Part shown: in pieces, positions 10,301 to 18,161 of the stretch
Numbering within the stretch: the first letter of the stretch is position 1
Layout of the letters: the number at the start of each line of letters is the position of its first letter
NCBI GenBank assembly: GCA_002309805.1
Contig: DBYJ01000020.1
Location: forward strand, 1-64,000
Source: Bacteroidales bacterium UBA1189
GTDB lineage: Bacteria > Bacteroidota > Bacteroidia > Bacteroidales > Bacteroidaceae
Direction of reading: 5' to 3'
DNA length: 64,000 nucleotides
Translations under genes and position numbers: made by a program
Notes under the pieces: model-generated
What the model was told of the DNA's origin: nothing
Seen by the model: the letters and a program-made list of their open reading frames with translations, nothing else
The model's database searches: none

Positions 10301-10349
10301 CCGCCTCACGATGAAGAAGACCGTCAAGAACGCAGAGGTGAAAGCCTAA
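7338..10349 (+). CDS. secDF: Protein translocase SecDF (fused SecD and SecF)
   Basis: SecDF uses the proton-motive force to assist SecYEG export at the inner membrane. The 1003-residue protein has a SecD half (1 to about 650: N-terminal helix, periplasmic P1 domain including GLGLDLKGGMNV, then six membrane helices with the GMAVDANVLIYER motif) and a SecF half (about 690-1003, with SIDFTGG and a second six-helix bundle including GYSINDKVVIFDR). An acidic, Ala/Glu/Asp-rich insertion around residues 250-310 interrupts the P1 region and looks disordered. Fusion is normal for this phylum. A hairpin terminator follows the gene, so it is probably monocistronic. Confidence 0.97.
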   Translation: MQNKGFVRIIAVLLTLVCLFYLSFTFVARHHEKKAANYAGGESAYIDSIMNEKVYLGLFDYKTCRENGIGLGLDLKGGMNVILEVSVPDVVDALADHKQDEKFKSALATATKQAVTSNDDFITLFIKEYKRINPEGSLAEIFATQQLKDKINTKSSDKDVESVLRAEVQAAIDNSFNVLRTRIDRFGVAQPNIQKLEGAMGRIMIELPGVKEPERVRNLLQGSANLEFWETYTAAEVYQSLVAADARLRDALAYENGDAETAQSEEAAEAPADEAVEPAADKADEDLDLSTLTGDEAEKKTDNVSDEQMKREHPLLSMLQLYNGNNGAVIGLAQHKDMDAIDELLARKEVQSILPKDLRLKWGVSAMDDKGQVYELYGIKSTERNGRAPLEGDVIVNARDDYDQNGRPSVSMSMNTEGSRRWAQITKNNINRAVAIVLDDRVYSAPNVQNEITGGNSQITGNFTPEQTRDLANVLNSGKMPAPAKIVQEDVVGPSLGAESIQRGIWSFLIAFVILIFYMCLMYGWIPGLIADSALLLNLFFTLGILSSFQAALTMSGIAGMVLTLGMAVDANVLIYERAKEELRAGKQVKAALKDGYKNAFSAIFDSNFTSIITGIILFVFGTGPIRGFATTLMIGIVCSFFTAVFLTRLVYEHFLNKDKLTNLTFTTPFAKKVMPENTHINFMGARKTSFIVFGILLVVFAVAYGVRGFDRSIDFTGGRNFTVQFEQPVQPEQVSNLLQDQVGGANLSVIALGTDGKTLRISTNYRINDSDDDIDTQIEQFLFDALKNGKLLSPDLTFNTFIDHENRAGGSIISSQKVGPSIASDITRGAIISVILALIAIFLYILLRFRNVAYSVGAISALVIDTAMILGMYALLHGVLPFSMELDQTFIGAILTAIGYSINDKVVIFDRIRENRKLYPKRELTQLFNESLNSTLARTINTSVSTLIVLLCILFIGGDTIKSFAFAMILGVVFGTCSSIFLAAPIARLTMKKTVKNAEVKA

Positions 10350-10374
10350 GCTGGGGAATCAACCCTATCCCTTG

Positions 10375-10410
10375 GAGGGCGCAGCGCAAGCCGCGCCCTC
10401 TTTCCTTTTT
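10375..10410 (+). terminator. Rho-independent terminator after secDF
   Basis: GAGGGCGC (10375-10382) pairs with GCGCCCTC (10393-10400) over a 10-nt loop and is followed by TTTCCTTTTT. Confidence 0.85.
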
Positions 10411-10458
10411 AAATAAAGATATGCGCGAACCTGAATAACGGATATACTTGAAATCACA

Positions 10459-10484
10459 GAGCAGGCTTCGCAGGCCGAATGGAC
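10459..10484. repeat. Fragment of the composite intergenic module
   Basis: The segment GCAGGCTTCGCAGGCCGAAT resembles the GGAGCTTCGCACGCCGAATGG hairpin part of the repeat modules at 47-78 and 32385-32418. It lies downstream of both secDF and the convergent AraC gene. Confidence 0.55.
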
Positions 10485-10505
10485 TTTTCCGCCTAACGGT
10501 TTTCT

Positions 10506-11312
10506 CTATAAGTCGATGGGTTTTACACCAAGGTATTTTTGCACGTATTGACTGAAATAGCTGGGGGAGGAAAATCCATAGAGATCGGACAGCTGGGCAA
10601 GTGTTTCACGTCGGTTACGAAGATGACGACTAATGTCAAGGATTGTGTAGCGGTTAATCCAATATGTGGCAGGAAAGCCGCTGACTCGCTTTGAAACCTC
10701 AGAGAGATGCTTGGACGTGACGAACAGTTTGTCTGCATAATAGGAGATATCGCGATGTTGCCGGTAGTCCCCATTATCTAACAGTCCCATAAACCGATTC
10801 ATCAAGTTTGTATAATGCGAAGAGAGTTTTTCATTGCCATAAAGCGTGGTATGAAAGTCGAAGAAATCAATAATCATACATTGAATGGCATTGATCATCG
10901 CATCGCGAAGGAAATTGTGTGAAGTCAGGGAAAGACGTCGTTTGATGAAGTCAAAGTCAAGCGCACAAACCTTCTGCTGCTCTGGGGTCAGGTGCATGAT
11001 GGGATTGTTGAACAAGGCAAGAGAGCCCTTCATCCCGTAATTGCTGTGCGGAGGGGTGGAAATCTCGATAAATTCAGGGGTGACATAAATCACGTCTATC
11101 CGGCAGTCCTCGCTATGCATGGTGCCTAACACCAAGTCGCCCCGACGGATAATGGCGCAGTCCCCCTTTTCCATCTTAAGGGTGTTGCCGTTATAGGTAA
11201 ACGTACACGTCCCCTCATGGCAATACGCATGGGCCAAGTACCCGGCAAACTGGTCCTTGCCGATGCCGTCCAGCGAGGCGGCGAGAATAATATGCGGGCG
11301 GTCAAATTCCAT
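10506..11312 (-). CDS. AraC family transcriptional regulator
   Basis: This 268-residue protein is an AraC/XylS-type activator. The N-terminal half resembles a cupin sensor (HEGTCTFTYNGNTLKMEKGDCAI spans beta strands). The last 100 residues carry two helix-turn-helix motifs, the second in SDLYGFSSPSYFSQYVQKYLG. The ligand is unknown. It sits 87 nt downstream of the flavodoxin/ferredoxin gene on the same strand. A longer frame starts at 11354, but its first codons contain the TATTTTTG -7 box (11322-11329), so the ATG at 11312 is chosen. The resulting leader is only a few nucleotides. Confidence 0.9.
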   Translation of the reverse strand: MEFDRPHIILAASLDGIGKDQFAGYLAHAYCHEGTCTFTYNGNTLKMEKGDCAIIRRGDLVLGTMHSEDCRIDVIYVTPEFIEISTPPHSNYGMKGSLALFNNPIMHLTPEQQKVCALDFDFIKRRLSLTSHNFLRDAMINAIQCMIIDFFDFHTTLYGNEKLSSHYTNLMNRFMGLLDNGDYRQHRDISYYADKLFVTSKHLSEVSKRVSGFPATYWINRYTILDISRHLRNRRETLAQLSDLYGFSSPSYFSQYVQKYLGVKPIDL

Positions 11313-11321
11313 CTTTGACCG

Positions 11322-11355
11322 CAAAAATACAAAAGAATTCCGAAAGGCTGTCAAA
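11322..11355 (-). promoter_or_regulatory. Promoter of the AraC gene
   Basis: On the minus strand TTTG (11352-11355) and TATTTTTG (11322-11329) are 22 nt apart. The start codon at 11312 lies 9 nt past the box, so the mRNA is nearly leaderless. Confidence 0.65.
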
Positions 11356-11398
11356 TGCCTACGGTTTTTTTCAGAATTCTTCGGTATGATGCCGCTAT

Positions 11399-12328
11399 TT
11401 ATTGCTGGTTGTTGGATTTTTTGATGTCCCTGACCGACACATGCTCATTACGGTAGCGGGCATTGGAGTTCCGCTCGCCCCGAGCCAGCGTGAGGGCTTT
11501 CTGAGGACAAATATGTACGCAGGCCAGACAGTATTCACACGAACCGCTGAAGGTTATCGTATTATCAATCAACTTGAAATTCCCGTGCGGACAAACGGCT
11601 GCACACGTCTCGCAGCCGATGCATTTCGCGGCATCCAGCTTCAGCAGCCGCTCGGCCTCCATGGGGAAATGTTCAGCCTGTAATCTGTCCAGCCAGCCCT
11701 GCATCTGGTCGTTCATCCGCTCAAGGTGACTAATAAACTGACGATGTTCATTCAGGTCTGACTTGATGGTGGCAAGGTTTTCGGGGATATGCTTGTCAAT
11801 CTTCACCTGGTCATTCATATCGAACACAGGCAGATAATTATCAACCATCAGCAGCGTATTGGCATAGTTTAATGTCACGCCCTGTTTCTTGCAGTAGTCG
11901 TTCCACCATTCGGCCACATTGGCTGCGAAGTTGCCGAAGGTAATGACAGAAAAGATGTACGATGCTTTGAGCTTCGCCTTGCTTATGAAGTCGCGTACAA
12001 TCAGCGGAGCCGATGCCGCATAGTCAGGAAAGACAAGCCCTATTTCATCGGCCTCGAATGTCAGGTTGTCGCCTTTCAGAACCTGAGGTATGCTCAGTTG
12101 TTCGCCCTTCTCGCCAGCCAGTTCGCGTGCCACATAGAGGCTGTTGCCTGTAGCGGTGAAATAGAATACGAGACGTTTTTTCCCTTCGTCGCTTTTATCC
12201 GATTTTGAGACGGTAAAAGAGGACAGCCCCGTTGCCGTAAAAGCTGCGCCCGTTACGAGGGCACCCATCCTTTTCAGCGCTTCGCGCCTGTTCATTGTTT
12301 TTCTTTCTTCCATATTGATAGTATTCAT
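11399..12328 (-). CDS. EFR1-type flavodoxin-like/4Fe-4S ferredoxin protein
   Basis: The 309-residue protein pairs a flavodoxin-like domain (VFYFTATGNSLYVARE near the start is the FMN phosphate loop) with a C-terminal pair of 4Fe-4S motifs (CIGCETCAAVCP and CEYCLACVHICP). It probably passes electrons; the partner is unknown. The N-terminus carries a twin-arginine-like leader (NRREALKRMGALVTGAAF), which suggests export of the folded cofactor protein, unusual for this family. A longer frame begins at 12364, but TACCTTTG (12347-12354) lies inside it, so the ATG at 12328 is preferred. A later Met at the RREALK segment is also possible. An AraC gene follows and may respond to the same condition. 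Confidence 0.85.
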   Translation of the reverse strand: MNTINMEERKTMNRREALKRMGALVTGAAFTATGLSSFTVSKSDKSDEGKKRLVFYFTATGNSLYVARELAGEKGEQLSIPQVLKGDNLTFEADEIGLVFPDYAASAPLIVRDFISKAKLKASYIFSVITFGNFAANVAEWWNDYCKKQGVTLNYANTLLMVDNYLPVFDMNDQVKIDKHIPENLATIKSDLNEHRQFISHLERMNDQMQGWLDRLQAEHFPMEAERLLKLDAAKCIGCETCAAVCPHGNFKLIDNTITFSGSCEYCLACVHICPQKALTLARGERNSNARYRNEHVSVRDIKKSNNQQ

Positions 12329-12346
12329 GGTGTATTTTTCACGCTG

Positions 12347-12354
12347 CAAAGGTA
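12347..12354 (-). promoter_or_regulatory. -7 box of the ferredoxin gene
   Basis: TACCTTTG on the minus strand, followed by GCAGCG and a short leader to the ATG at 12328. Confidence 0.65.
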
Positions 12355-12438
12355 CGAAGCTCATCTACATGATAGATAATAAAAAATGCGGATATTCTAT
12401 CACTTTTTTCCGAAAACCTCTGTTTGAACCACAGATTG

Positions 12439-12600
12439 AAGGGGGGTCCTGACGAATAGGCAGACCTTTCTGCTGATAGAGTTTAACGTCGTGCCGCCAG
12501 AGTTTGATTCTAATTTGCCAGAGTTTGATTCTAATTTGCCAGAGTTTGATTCTAAATTTTTAGCGTTTGATTCTATTTTGCCAACGTTTAACGCTGCGAG
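12439..12600. repeat. Composite module fragment and six 21-bp tandem units
   Basis: Positions 12439-12477 (GGGGGGTCCTGACGAATAGG and following) match 32239-32280. Positions 12478-12600 are six contiguous units of exactly 21 bp, consensus AGAGTTTGATTCTAATTTGCC. Units two and three are identical; the first and last read TTTAACG instead of TTTGATT. Confidence 0.88.
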
Positions 12601-12623
12601 AAAGACAGGAAAAAAACAGACAT

Positions 12624-12702
12624 GAAAAGAAAAAGGGGCGCTTCGCAGCGACCCTTTCCATCGAATCTTAACCTAAACTTGTAATGTCTTTTCTACATTA
12701 GC
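12624..12702 (-). ncRNA. Candidate small RNA, about 79 nt, with its own promoter and terminator
   Basis: On the minus strand a TTG (12735-12737) and TAAACTTTG (12707-12715) are 19 nt apart, a plausible promoter. About 5 nt later comes a 5' hairpin (TAATGT/ACATTA, 12682-12700), then a single-stranded region. The transcript would end in a strong hairpin (GGAAAGGG...CCCCTTTTTC, 12630-12658) followed by a U-run (reading A at 12624-12634). There is no open frame of useful length. The gene would lie in the gap upstream of miaB on the opposite strand. I do not recognise a named family. Confidence 0.5.
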
Positions 12703-12852
12703 GGTGCAAAGTTTATGTTTTTTTGTGAATAACGCAAGCGGTAAAGAGTGATTTTAAGAATAATTTTGCGTTATTTAAGTTTTTTTAGCCAAAGAATGGG
12801 CAAAAAAGAAAGAAAAATGGACGTTTATTGCCTGTTTTTCGGAGGAAATGCG

Positions 12853-12860
12853 TAATTTTG
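12853..12860 (+). promoter_or_regulatory. miaB promoter, predicted leaderless
   Basis: TAATTTTG ends only 4 nt before the miaB ATG at 12865, so transcription should start at or inside the start codon. Confidence 0.65.
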
Positions 12861-12864
12861 CAGC

Positions 12865-14202
12865 ATGAAGAAACTGTTTATTGAGACGTATGGCTGCCAG
12901 ATGAACGTAGCCGACAGCGAAGTGGTGGCCTCCATCATGGGAATGGCGGGCTACGAGGTCTGCGAAGCCCTGGAGGAGGCCGATGCGGTATTCCTCAACA
13001 CCTGCTCCATCCGCGACAACGCGGAGCAACGGATATGGGGACGCCTGGAGAATCTGAACGCCCTGCGCAAGCGGAAGAAGGGGCTCATTATCGGCGTATT
13101 AGGCTGCATGGCCGAGCGCGTGAAGGACGACCTCATCGCCAATCATCACGTCAACCTTGTGGCAGGGCCCGATGCCTACCTCGACCTTCCGGCGCTGATA
13201 GCCCAGGCCGAGCGGGGCGAGGCGGCCATCAACATCGAACTTTCAACTACAGAGACCTATCGCGACGTCATCCCCGCCCGCATCTGCACAGGGCGAGTCT
13301 CGGGCTATGTCTCCATCATGCGCGGATGCAACAACTTCTGCCATTACTGCATCGTGCCCTACACCCGTGGGCGCGAGCGGAGCCGCGACGTGGAGAGCAT
13401 CCTCAACGAGGTGCGCGACCTGCAAGCCAAGGGCTTCAAGGAGGTGACGCTACTGGGGCAGAATGTGAACAGCTGGAGACCCACCCCCGGCCCCTCCCAT
13501 GAAGGAGGGGAGGCGGGTAGAGAGTCCTTCCCCGACCTGCTTCGGCGGGTAGCGGAGGCGGTACCGGAGATGAGGATACGCTTTACCACAAGCCATCCGA
13601 AGGATATGAGCGACGATACCCTACGCGTGATTGCCGAGGCGCCCAACGTCTGCAAGCACATCCATCTACCCGTGCAGAGCGGCAGCTCGCGCATCCTGAA
13701 GCTAATGAACCGCAAGTACACGCGAGAGTGGTATCTGGAGCGCGTTGATGCCATCCGCCGCATCATCCCCGACTGCGGCCTTAGCACCGACCTCTTCTGC
13801 GGCTACCACTCCGAGACGGAGGAGGACCATCAGGAAACGCTTTCGCTGATGCGGCTCTGCGCCTTCGACTCGGCCTTCATGTTCAAGTACTCTGAGCGTC
13901 CGGGCACCTATGCCAGCCGTCATCTGCCCGACGATATCCCCGAGGACGTCAAGATACGCCGCCTAAACGAAATCATCGCCTTACAGAACGAACTTTCTGC
14001 CGAGAGCAACCGCCGCGACGTGGGAAAGACGTTCCAAGTATTGGTGGAAGGCTATTCAAAGCGCTCGCACGAGCAGCTATGCGGACGAACGGAGCAGAAC
14101 AAGATGGTGGTCTTCGACAAGGGCACACATCGCATCGGCGATTTCGTGAACGTCCGCATCACAGGGAGCAGCTCCGCCACACTTTTGGGCGAAGAAGTGT
14201 GA
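12865..14202 (+). CDS. miaB: tRNA-2-methylthio-N6-dimethylallyladenosine synthase
   Basis: MiaB is a radical-SAM methylthiotransferase that modifies A37 of tRNAs reading UNN codons. The 445-residue protein has the N-terminal UPF0004 domain with cluster ligands Cys11, Cys47 and Cys81, the radical-SAM ligands Cys155, Cys159 and Cys162 (GCNNFCHYC), and a C-terminal TRAM domain. Residues about 205-220 (RPTPGPSHEGGEAGRE), between the conserved GQNVNSW and FPDLLRRVAEAVP blocks, are encoded by a GC-rich inverted repeat (about 13480-13520) of a kind found between genes in this phylum; it reads in frame. The promoter overlaps the start so closely that the mRNA is predicted leaderless. Confidence 0.96.
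   Translation: MKKLFIETYGCQMNVADSEVVASIMGMAGYEVCEALEEADAVFLNTCSIRDNAEQRIWGRLENLNALRKRKKGLIIGVLGCMAERVKDDLIANHHVNLVAGPDAYLDLPALIAQAERGEAAINIELSTTETYRDVIPARICTGRVSGYVSIMRGCNNFCHYCIVPYTRGRERSRDVESILNEVRDLQAKGFKEVTLLGQNVNSWRPTPGPSHEGGEAGRESFPDLLRRVAEAVPEMRIRFTTSHPKDMSDDTLRVIAEAPNVCKHIHLPVQSGSSRILKLMNRKYTREWYLERVDAIRRIIPDCGLSTDLFCGYHSETEEDHQETLSLMRLCAFDSAFMFKYSERPGTYASRHLPDDIPEDVKIRRLNEIIALQNELSAESNRRDVGKTFQVLVEGYSKRSHEQLCGRTEQNKMVVFDKGTHRIGDFVNVRITGSSSATLLGEEV
13480..13520. repeat. In-frame GC-rich inverted repeat inside miaB
   Basis: CCCACCCCCGGCCCCTCCC is followed by GGAGGGGAGGCGGG, forming a hairpin with an ATGAA-containing loop. It adds roughly a dozen residues to a variable loop of MiaB without breaking the frame. 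Confidence 0.7.
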
Positions 14203-14293
14203 TTGGAGATTGAAAAACGAAGACTGAAAATTGAAAATGGTGGATTGAATGCTGATTTATGCAAATAAATTTGCATTTCCGCTTGCTTTGTAC

Positions 14294-14301
14294 TATATTT
14301 G
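14294..14301 (+). promoter_or_regulatory. -7 box of the ftsX-folK operon
   Basis: TATATTTG lies 9 nt before the ftsX ATG, giving a very short leader. The box excludes the TTG start at 14299. Confidence 0.7.
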
Positions 14302-14310
14302 CAGCCGATT

Positions 14311-15183
14311 ATGGGGAAAAAGAAGAAAAAACATACCATTGATGTGCAGTTCATCACAGCCTGCATCAGCACTTCGTTGGTGCTGTTGCTGCTGGGGACT
14401 GTGGCGTTTTTCATGCTGACGGCCAACAACCTGTCCGTCTATGTACGTGAGAATCTGGAGCTTTCGGCTCTCATCCACGACGGCACATCTCCGTCGGATG
14501 TGGATAAGCTGGTGAAGCGCGTCAGCGCCAAGCCCTACGCCAAGGAGGTGCGCTTCATCTCGAAGGATGAGGTATTGCAGCAGGAGACCACCCTCATGGG
14601 CGTCGACCCGACGGAGTTCCTCGGCTTCAATCCCTACACAGCCAGCCTCGAAATCCGCCTGAAGGCCGACTATGCCAACGCCGACAGCCTGCGCTGGATA
14701 GGCGAGAGCCTGCGCCACGAGGCGTGCATCTCGGACATCAGCTACCCCAACGAACTGGTGAACAACCTGAATGGCAACATCCGCAAAATCAGCTTTGTGC
14801 TGCTTGTGCTGGCGCTGGCGTTGCTGCTCATCTCCTTTGCACTCATCAACAACACCATCAAGCTCACCATCTATTCGCAACGCTTCCTGCTCCACACGAT
14901 GAAGCTGGTGGGAGCGGGCTGGGGCTTCATCCGTCGCCCCTTCATGGTGAGGAATTTCTGGATTGGCTTCGCCTCGGGGCTGCTTGCCCTCGCCATGATG
15001 GCAGCAGGCGGTTATTTCCTGATAAAGTACGAGCCACGCGTCATGGAGCTGGTGGACATCAAGTCCATAGCCATCGTGGCAGCAGGGGTCATGGTGTTCG
15101 GCATCCTCATCACCATGACTTGTGCACGCATCTCCATCAACCGCTTCCTCCGCATGAAGGCAGGAGACCTGTACTACATTTAA
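14311..15183 (+). CDS. ftsX: Cell division protein FtsX-like ABC permease
   Basis: FtsX, with the ATPase FtsE, couples division to peptidoglycan hydrolase activation at the septum. The 290-residue protein has an N-terminal membrane helix (about 20-42), an extracytoplasmic domain with a conserved FISKDE segment and FLGFNPYTASLEI, and three C-terminal helices, which is the FtsX topology. No ftsE is in the window, as is common when the two genes are apart in this phylum. It begins an apparent operon ftsX-DUF3098-uppP-truB-queA-folK. The start at 14311 follows the TATATTTG box. Confidence 0.93.
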   Translation: MGKKKKKHTIDVQFITACISTSLVLLLLGTVAFFMLTANNLSVYVRENLELSALIHDGTSPSDVDKLVKRVSAKPYAKEVRFISKDEVLQQETTLMGVDPTEFLGFNPYTASLEIRLKADYANADSLRWIGESLRHEACISDISYPNELVNNLNGNIRKISFVLLVLALALLLISFALINNTIKLTIYSQRFLLHTMKLVGAGWGFIRRPFMVRNFWIGFASGLLALAMMAAGGYFLIKYEPRVMELVDIKSIAIVAAGVMVFGILITMTCARISINRFLRMKAGDLYYI

Positions 15184-15219
15184 GGAGTTAAGAGTTAAGA
15201 ATTAAGAGTTAAGAGTTAG
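15184..15219. repeat. Heptanucleotide repeat after ftsX
   Basis: Five tandem 7-bp units (GAGTTAA, GAGTTAA, GAATTAA, GAGTTAA, GAGTTAG) fill the ftsX to DUF3098 junction. Confidence 0.88.
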
Positions 15220-15238
15220 GAATTTGTGACACTACGAT

Positions 15239-15487
15239 ATGAAAAAGAACTTCACGTTTGAGAAAATCAACTACATTCTGATGGCTGCTGCTGTGGTCGT
15301 CATCATCTTCGGTTTTGTGCTGATGACAGGCGCCAGCTCGACGGAGACGGCCTTCGACCCCGCCATCTTCAACGCCCGTCGCATCAAGGTTGCCCCTATC
15401 ATCTGCTTCATCGGGTTTGTGTTTATGATTTTCGCCATCATGTACCGTCCGAAAAAGAAGGACAACGGACAAGAAGTCGAATCCTAA
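15239..15487 (+). CDS. DUF3098 family small membrane protein
   Basis: An 82-residue inner-membrane protein with two hydrophobic helices (about 14-32 and 51-67) joined by a short loop with FDPAIFNARRIKVAP, a pattern of the DUF3098 family. Its function is not known. Its fixed place between ftsX and uppP in this phylum hints at a role near cell-wall synthesis or division, which is inference only. The C-terminus is charged and cytoplasmic by the positive-inside rule. Confidence 0.85.
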   Translation: MKKNFTFEKINYILMAAAVVVIIFGFVLMTGASSTETAFDPAIFNARRIKVAPIICFIGFVFMIFAIMYRPKKKDNGQEVES

Positions 15488-15500
15488 TCCCCGATAGACC

Positions 15501-16313
15501 ATGAGTTGGTTTGAAGCATTGATACTTGGTCTCGTACAGGGACTTACGGAATACCTGCCCATCAGCAGCAGCGGGCATCTGGCCATCGGTTCGGCGTTGT
15601 TTGGCGTGAATGGCGAGGACAATCTGGCCTTTACCATCGCCGTTCATGTGGCTACGGTACTCAGCACGGTCTTCATCCTCTGGAAGGAAATCGTGTGGAT
15701 TTTCCAGGACCTTTTTAAGGGAAAATGGAACGAGGGCACACGCTACGCCGTCAACATCCTCATCTCGATGATACCCGTTGCAATAGTGGGATTTTTTTTC
15801 AAGGACAAGGTGGAGGCCATCTTCGGCTCCGGCCTGCTCGTAGTAGGTTGCTGCCTGCTGGTGACGGCTGCTCTGTTGGCATTCTCCTACTTTGCCAAGC
15901 CCCGCCAACGTGAGCGGATTTCGCCACTCCACGCGTTCGTCATCGGTATCGCGCAGGCGTTGGCCGTACTGCCGGGCCTCTCCCGCTCAGGCTCCACCAT
16001 CGCCACAGGACTGCTGTTAGGCAACAAGAAGGAGAAGCTGGCCCAGTTCTCGTTCCTGATGGTTATCCCTCCCATTCTGGGCGAGGCGCTGCTGGATGTG
16101 AAGGATATGATAACGGACGGCGCCGAGGCCACCTTGGGCGGAAACATCTCCCTCGGGGCGTTGGCCGTCGGATTCATCGCCGCCTTCCTTGCCGGATGTG
16201 CCGCCTGCAAATGGATGATTAACATCGTGCGCCGCGGCAAGCTCATCTGGTTTGCCCTCTACTGCGCTATCATCGGCATCGCAACCATCATATTCTCTCA
16301 GTTAGCGGCCTGA
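15501..16313 (+). CDS. uppP: Undecaprenyl-diphosphatase
   Basis: UppP (BacA) recycles undecaprenyl pyrophosphate to the monophosphate carrier used for peptidoglycan and O-antigen precursors. The 270-residue, multi-helix protein shows the family signature [14 protein letters not shown] near residues 14-27 and a second motif [17 protein letters not shown] near 160, both part of the active site in the inner membrane. It lies 13 nt after the DUF3098 gene, so cotranscription is very likely. Confidence 0.97.
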   Translation: MSWFEALILGLVQGLTEYLPISSSGHLAIGSALFGVNGEDNLAFTIAVHVATVLSTVFILWKEIVWIFQDLFKGKWNEGTRYAVNILISMIPVAIVGFFFKDKVEAIFGSGLLVVGCCLLVTAALLAFSYFAKPRQRERISPLHAFVIGIAQALAVLPGLSRSGSTIATGLLLGNKKEKLAQFSFLMVIPPILGEALLDVKDMITDGAEATLGGNISLGALAVGFIAAFLAGCAACKWMINIVRRGKLIWFALYCAIIGIATIIFSQLAA

Positions 16314-16341
16314 TACCTTTTTCTTCATTTTTCATTAAAAA

Positions 16342-17043
16342 ATGGATTTCCAGGACGGCGAAATACTCTACATCGACAAGCCCTACCGCTTCACCTCGTT
16401 CGACGTGGTGAACAAGGTAAGGTGGCAGTTGTGCCGTGCCCTGGGAGTGAAGAAACTGAAAGTTGGTCATGCCGGCACGCTCGACCCGCTGGCTACGGGG
16501 GTGATGATTGTCTGCACAGGCCGGGCCACAAAGCGCATCGAGGAGTTTCAGGCTCATACCAAGGAGTACGTGGCGACCTTGCGTCTGGGGGCTACCACCC
16601 CTTCGTACGATCTGGAGAAACCGATTGATGCTTACTTCCCCACGGAGCACATCACCCGCGCGATGGTGGAGGAGGTACTGAGCCGTTTTGTGGGCACCAT
16701 CGAACAGATTCCCCCATCATTCTCGGCCTGCAAAGTAGGCGGCGTGCGCGCCTACGATATGGCCCGAAAGGGACGCGACGTGGAGCTGAAGCCCAAGACA
16801 CTCGTTATCGATGAGATTGAACTGCTTGACTGCAGCCTACCTGACATCACCATCCGCGTGGTCTGCAGCAAAGGAACCTACATCCGCGCCCTTGCCCGCG
16901 ACATCGGCGAAGCCCTCGGAAGCGGAGCACACTTGACAGCCCTTCGCCGTACCCGCGTCGGCGATATAAAAGTCGACGACTGCATCGTCCTCGATGATTT
17001 CCCCCATTGGCTTGAGGGAAAGATTACCCTTCCTAATTCGTAA
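16342..17043 (+). CDS. truB: tRNA pseudouridine(55) synthase
   Basis: TruB converts U55 in the T-loop of tRNAs to pseudouridine. The 233-residue protein has the catalytic Asp48 in GTLDPLATGV, the KPxxxTSxDVV opening motif, and the RALARDIG motif near the C-terminus. It is shorter than the E. coli enzyme because it lacks an extended PUA tail, which is normal in Bacteroidota. It lies 28 nt after uppP in the same operon. Confidence 0.96.
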   Translation: MDFQDGEILYIDKPYRFTSFDVVNKVRWQLCRALGVKKLKVGHAGTLDPLATGVMIVCTGRATKRIEEFQAHTKEYVATLRLGATTPSYDLEKPIDAYFPTEHITRAMVEEVLSRFVGTIEQIPPSFSACKVGGVRAYDMARKGRDVELKPKTLVIDEIELLDCSLPDITIRVVCSKGTYIRALARDIGEALGSGAHLTALRRTRVGDIKVDDCIVLDDFPHWLEGKITLPNS

Positions 17044-17064
17044 ACCTTTATTCCTTATTAGTAT

Positions 17065-18114
17065 ATGAAGCTCTCCCAATTCAAGTACAAACTGCCTGAG
17101 GACCGCATTGCCATGGAACCCGTTTACCATCGCGACGAATCGAAGTTGATGGTTGTCCATCGCGAAAGCGGCGAAATTGAGCACCTCCTGTTCAAGAACA
17201 TCATCGATTTCTTCGATGAAAATGACGTTTTTCTGTTCAACGACACGCAGGTATTCCCCGCTCGTCTGTTCGGCAACAAGGAAAAGACGGGCGCCCGCAT
17301 CGAAGTGTTTTTGCTGCGCGAGCTTAATCCCGATATGCGCCTGTGGGACGTTCTCGTTGACCCTGCCCGCAAAATCCGCATAGGCAACAAGCTCTATTTC
17401 GGCGAGGACAACTCGATGGTGGCCGAGGTTATCGACAACACCACTTCGCGAGGCCGTACCCTTCGTTTCCTCTACGACGGCACACACGACGAGTTTAAGC
17501 AACATCTCTATCAGCTCGGCGTTGCTCCCCTTCCTCCGTACATCCATCGCCCCTCCACGCCCGACGATCTGGAACGTTTCCAGACCATCTATGCCGCTAA
17601 AGAAGGAGCTGTCACCGTTCCTGGAGCAGGCCTTCACTTCAGCCGCGAACTGATGAAGCGCATGGAAATCAAGGGCATCGAACACGCCTTCGTCACGCTC
17701 CACATCGGACTTGGCAACTTCCGCAGCATCGATGTCGAAGACCTCACGAAGCACAAGATGGACAGCGAGCAGATGTTTGTGGAGCGCGAAGCCTGCGAGG
17801 CCGTCAACCGCGCCAAAGAATCCGGCCATCGCATCTGCGCCGTAGGCACATCGGTAGTGAAGGCCATGGAGACAGCCGTTGGCTCCGACGGACTGCTGAA
17901 GGAATACGAAGGATGGACCAACAAGTTCATCTTCCCTCCCTACGACTTCACGCTTCCTACCGCCCTGATTACGAACTTCCATCTTCCCATGTCGCCCATG
18001 CTGATGATTGCCAGCGCTTTCGGCGGCTACGAAGTCGTGATGAAGGCATACGAACAGGCCGTCAAGCAAGGCTACCGCTTTGGCGCCTACGGCGATGCCA
18101 TGCTGATACTCTAA
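17065..18114 (+). CDS. queA: S-adenosylmethionine:tRNA ribosyltransferase-isomerase
   Basis: QueA transfers the ribosyl group of SAM to preQ1 in the anticodon of tRNAs for Asp, Asn, His and Tyr, forming epoxyqueuosine. The 349-residue length and motifs ([16 protein letters not shown] start, [39 protein letters not shown]) match the family. It is 21 nt after truB. The SAM it uses comes from metK downstream. Confidence 0.97.
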   Translation: MKLSQFKYKLPEDRIAMEPVYHRDESKLMVVHRESGEIEHLLFKNIIDFFDENDVFLFNDTQVFPARLFGNKEKTGARIEVFLLRELNPDMRLWDVLVDPARKIRIGNKLYFGEDNSMVAEVIDNTTSRGRTLRFLYDGTHDEFKQHLYQLGVAPLPPYIHRPSTPDDLERFQTIYAAKEGAVTVPGAGLHFSRELMKRMEIKGIEHAFVTLHIGLGNFRSIDVEDLTKHKMDSEQMFVEREACEAVNRAKESGHRICAVGTSVVKAMETAVGSDGLLKEYEGWTNKFIFPPYDFTLPTALITNFHLPMSPMLMIASAFGGYEVVMKAYEQAVKQGYRFGAYGDAMLIL

Positions 18115-18160
18115 TCATGGACAATGGACAATCCACTTCGTTGTCCATTATCAATACAAA
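18115..18160. repeat. Inverted TGGACAA heptad repeat between queA and folK
   Basis: ATGGACAATGGACAA and TTGTCCATTAT face each other, forming a short hairpin directly before folK. An ATG in this repeat is in frame with folK but is not preferred as start. Confidence 0.6.
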
Positions 18161-18161
18161 A

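Noticed and set aside
12478..12600. A CRISPR-like array.
   Set aside because: Units are contiguous, with no unique spacers between them, and no cas gene is in the window.
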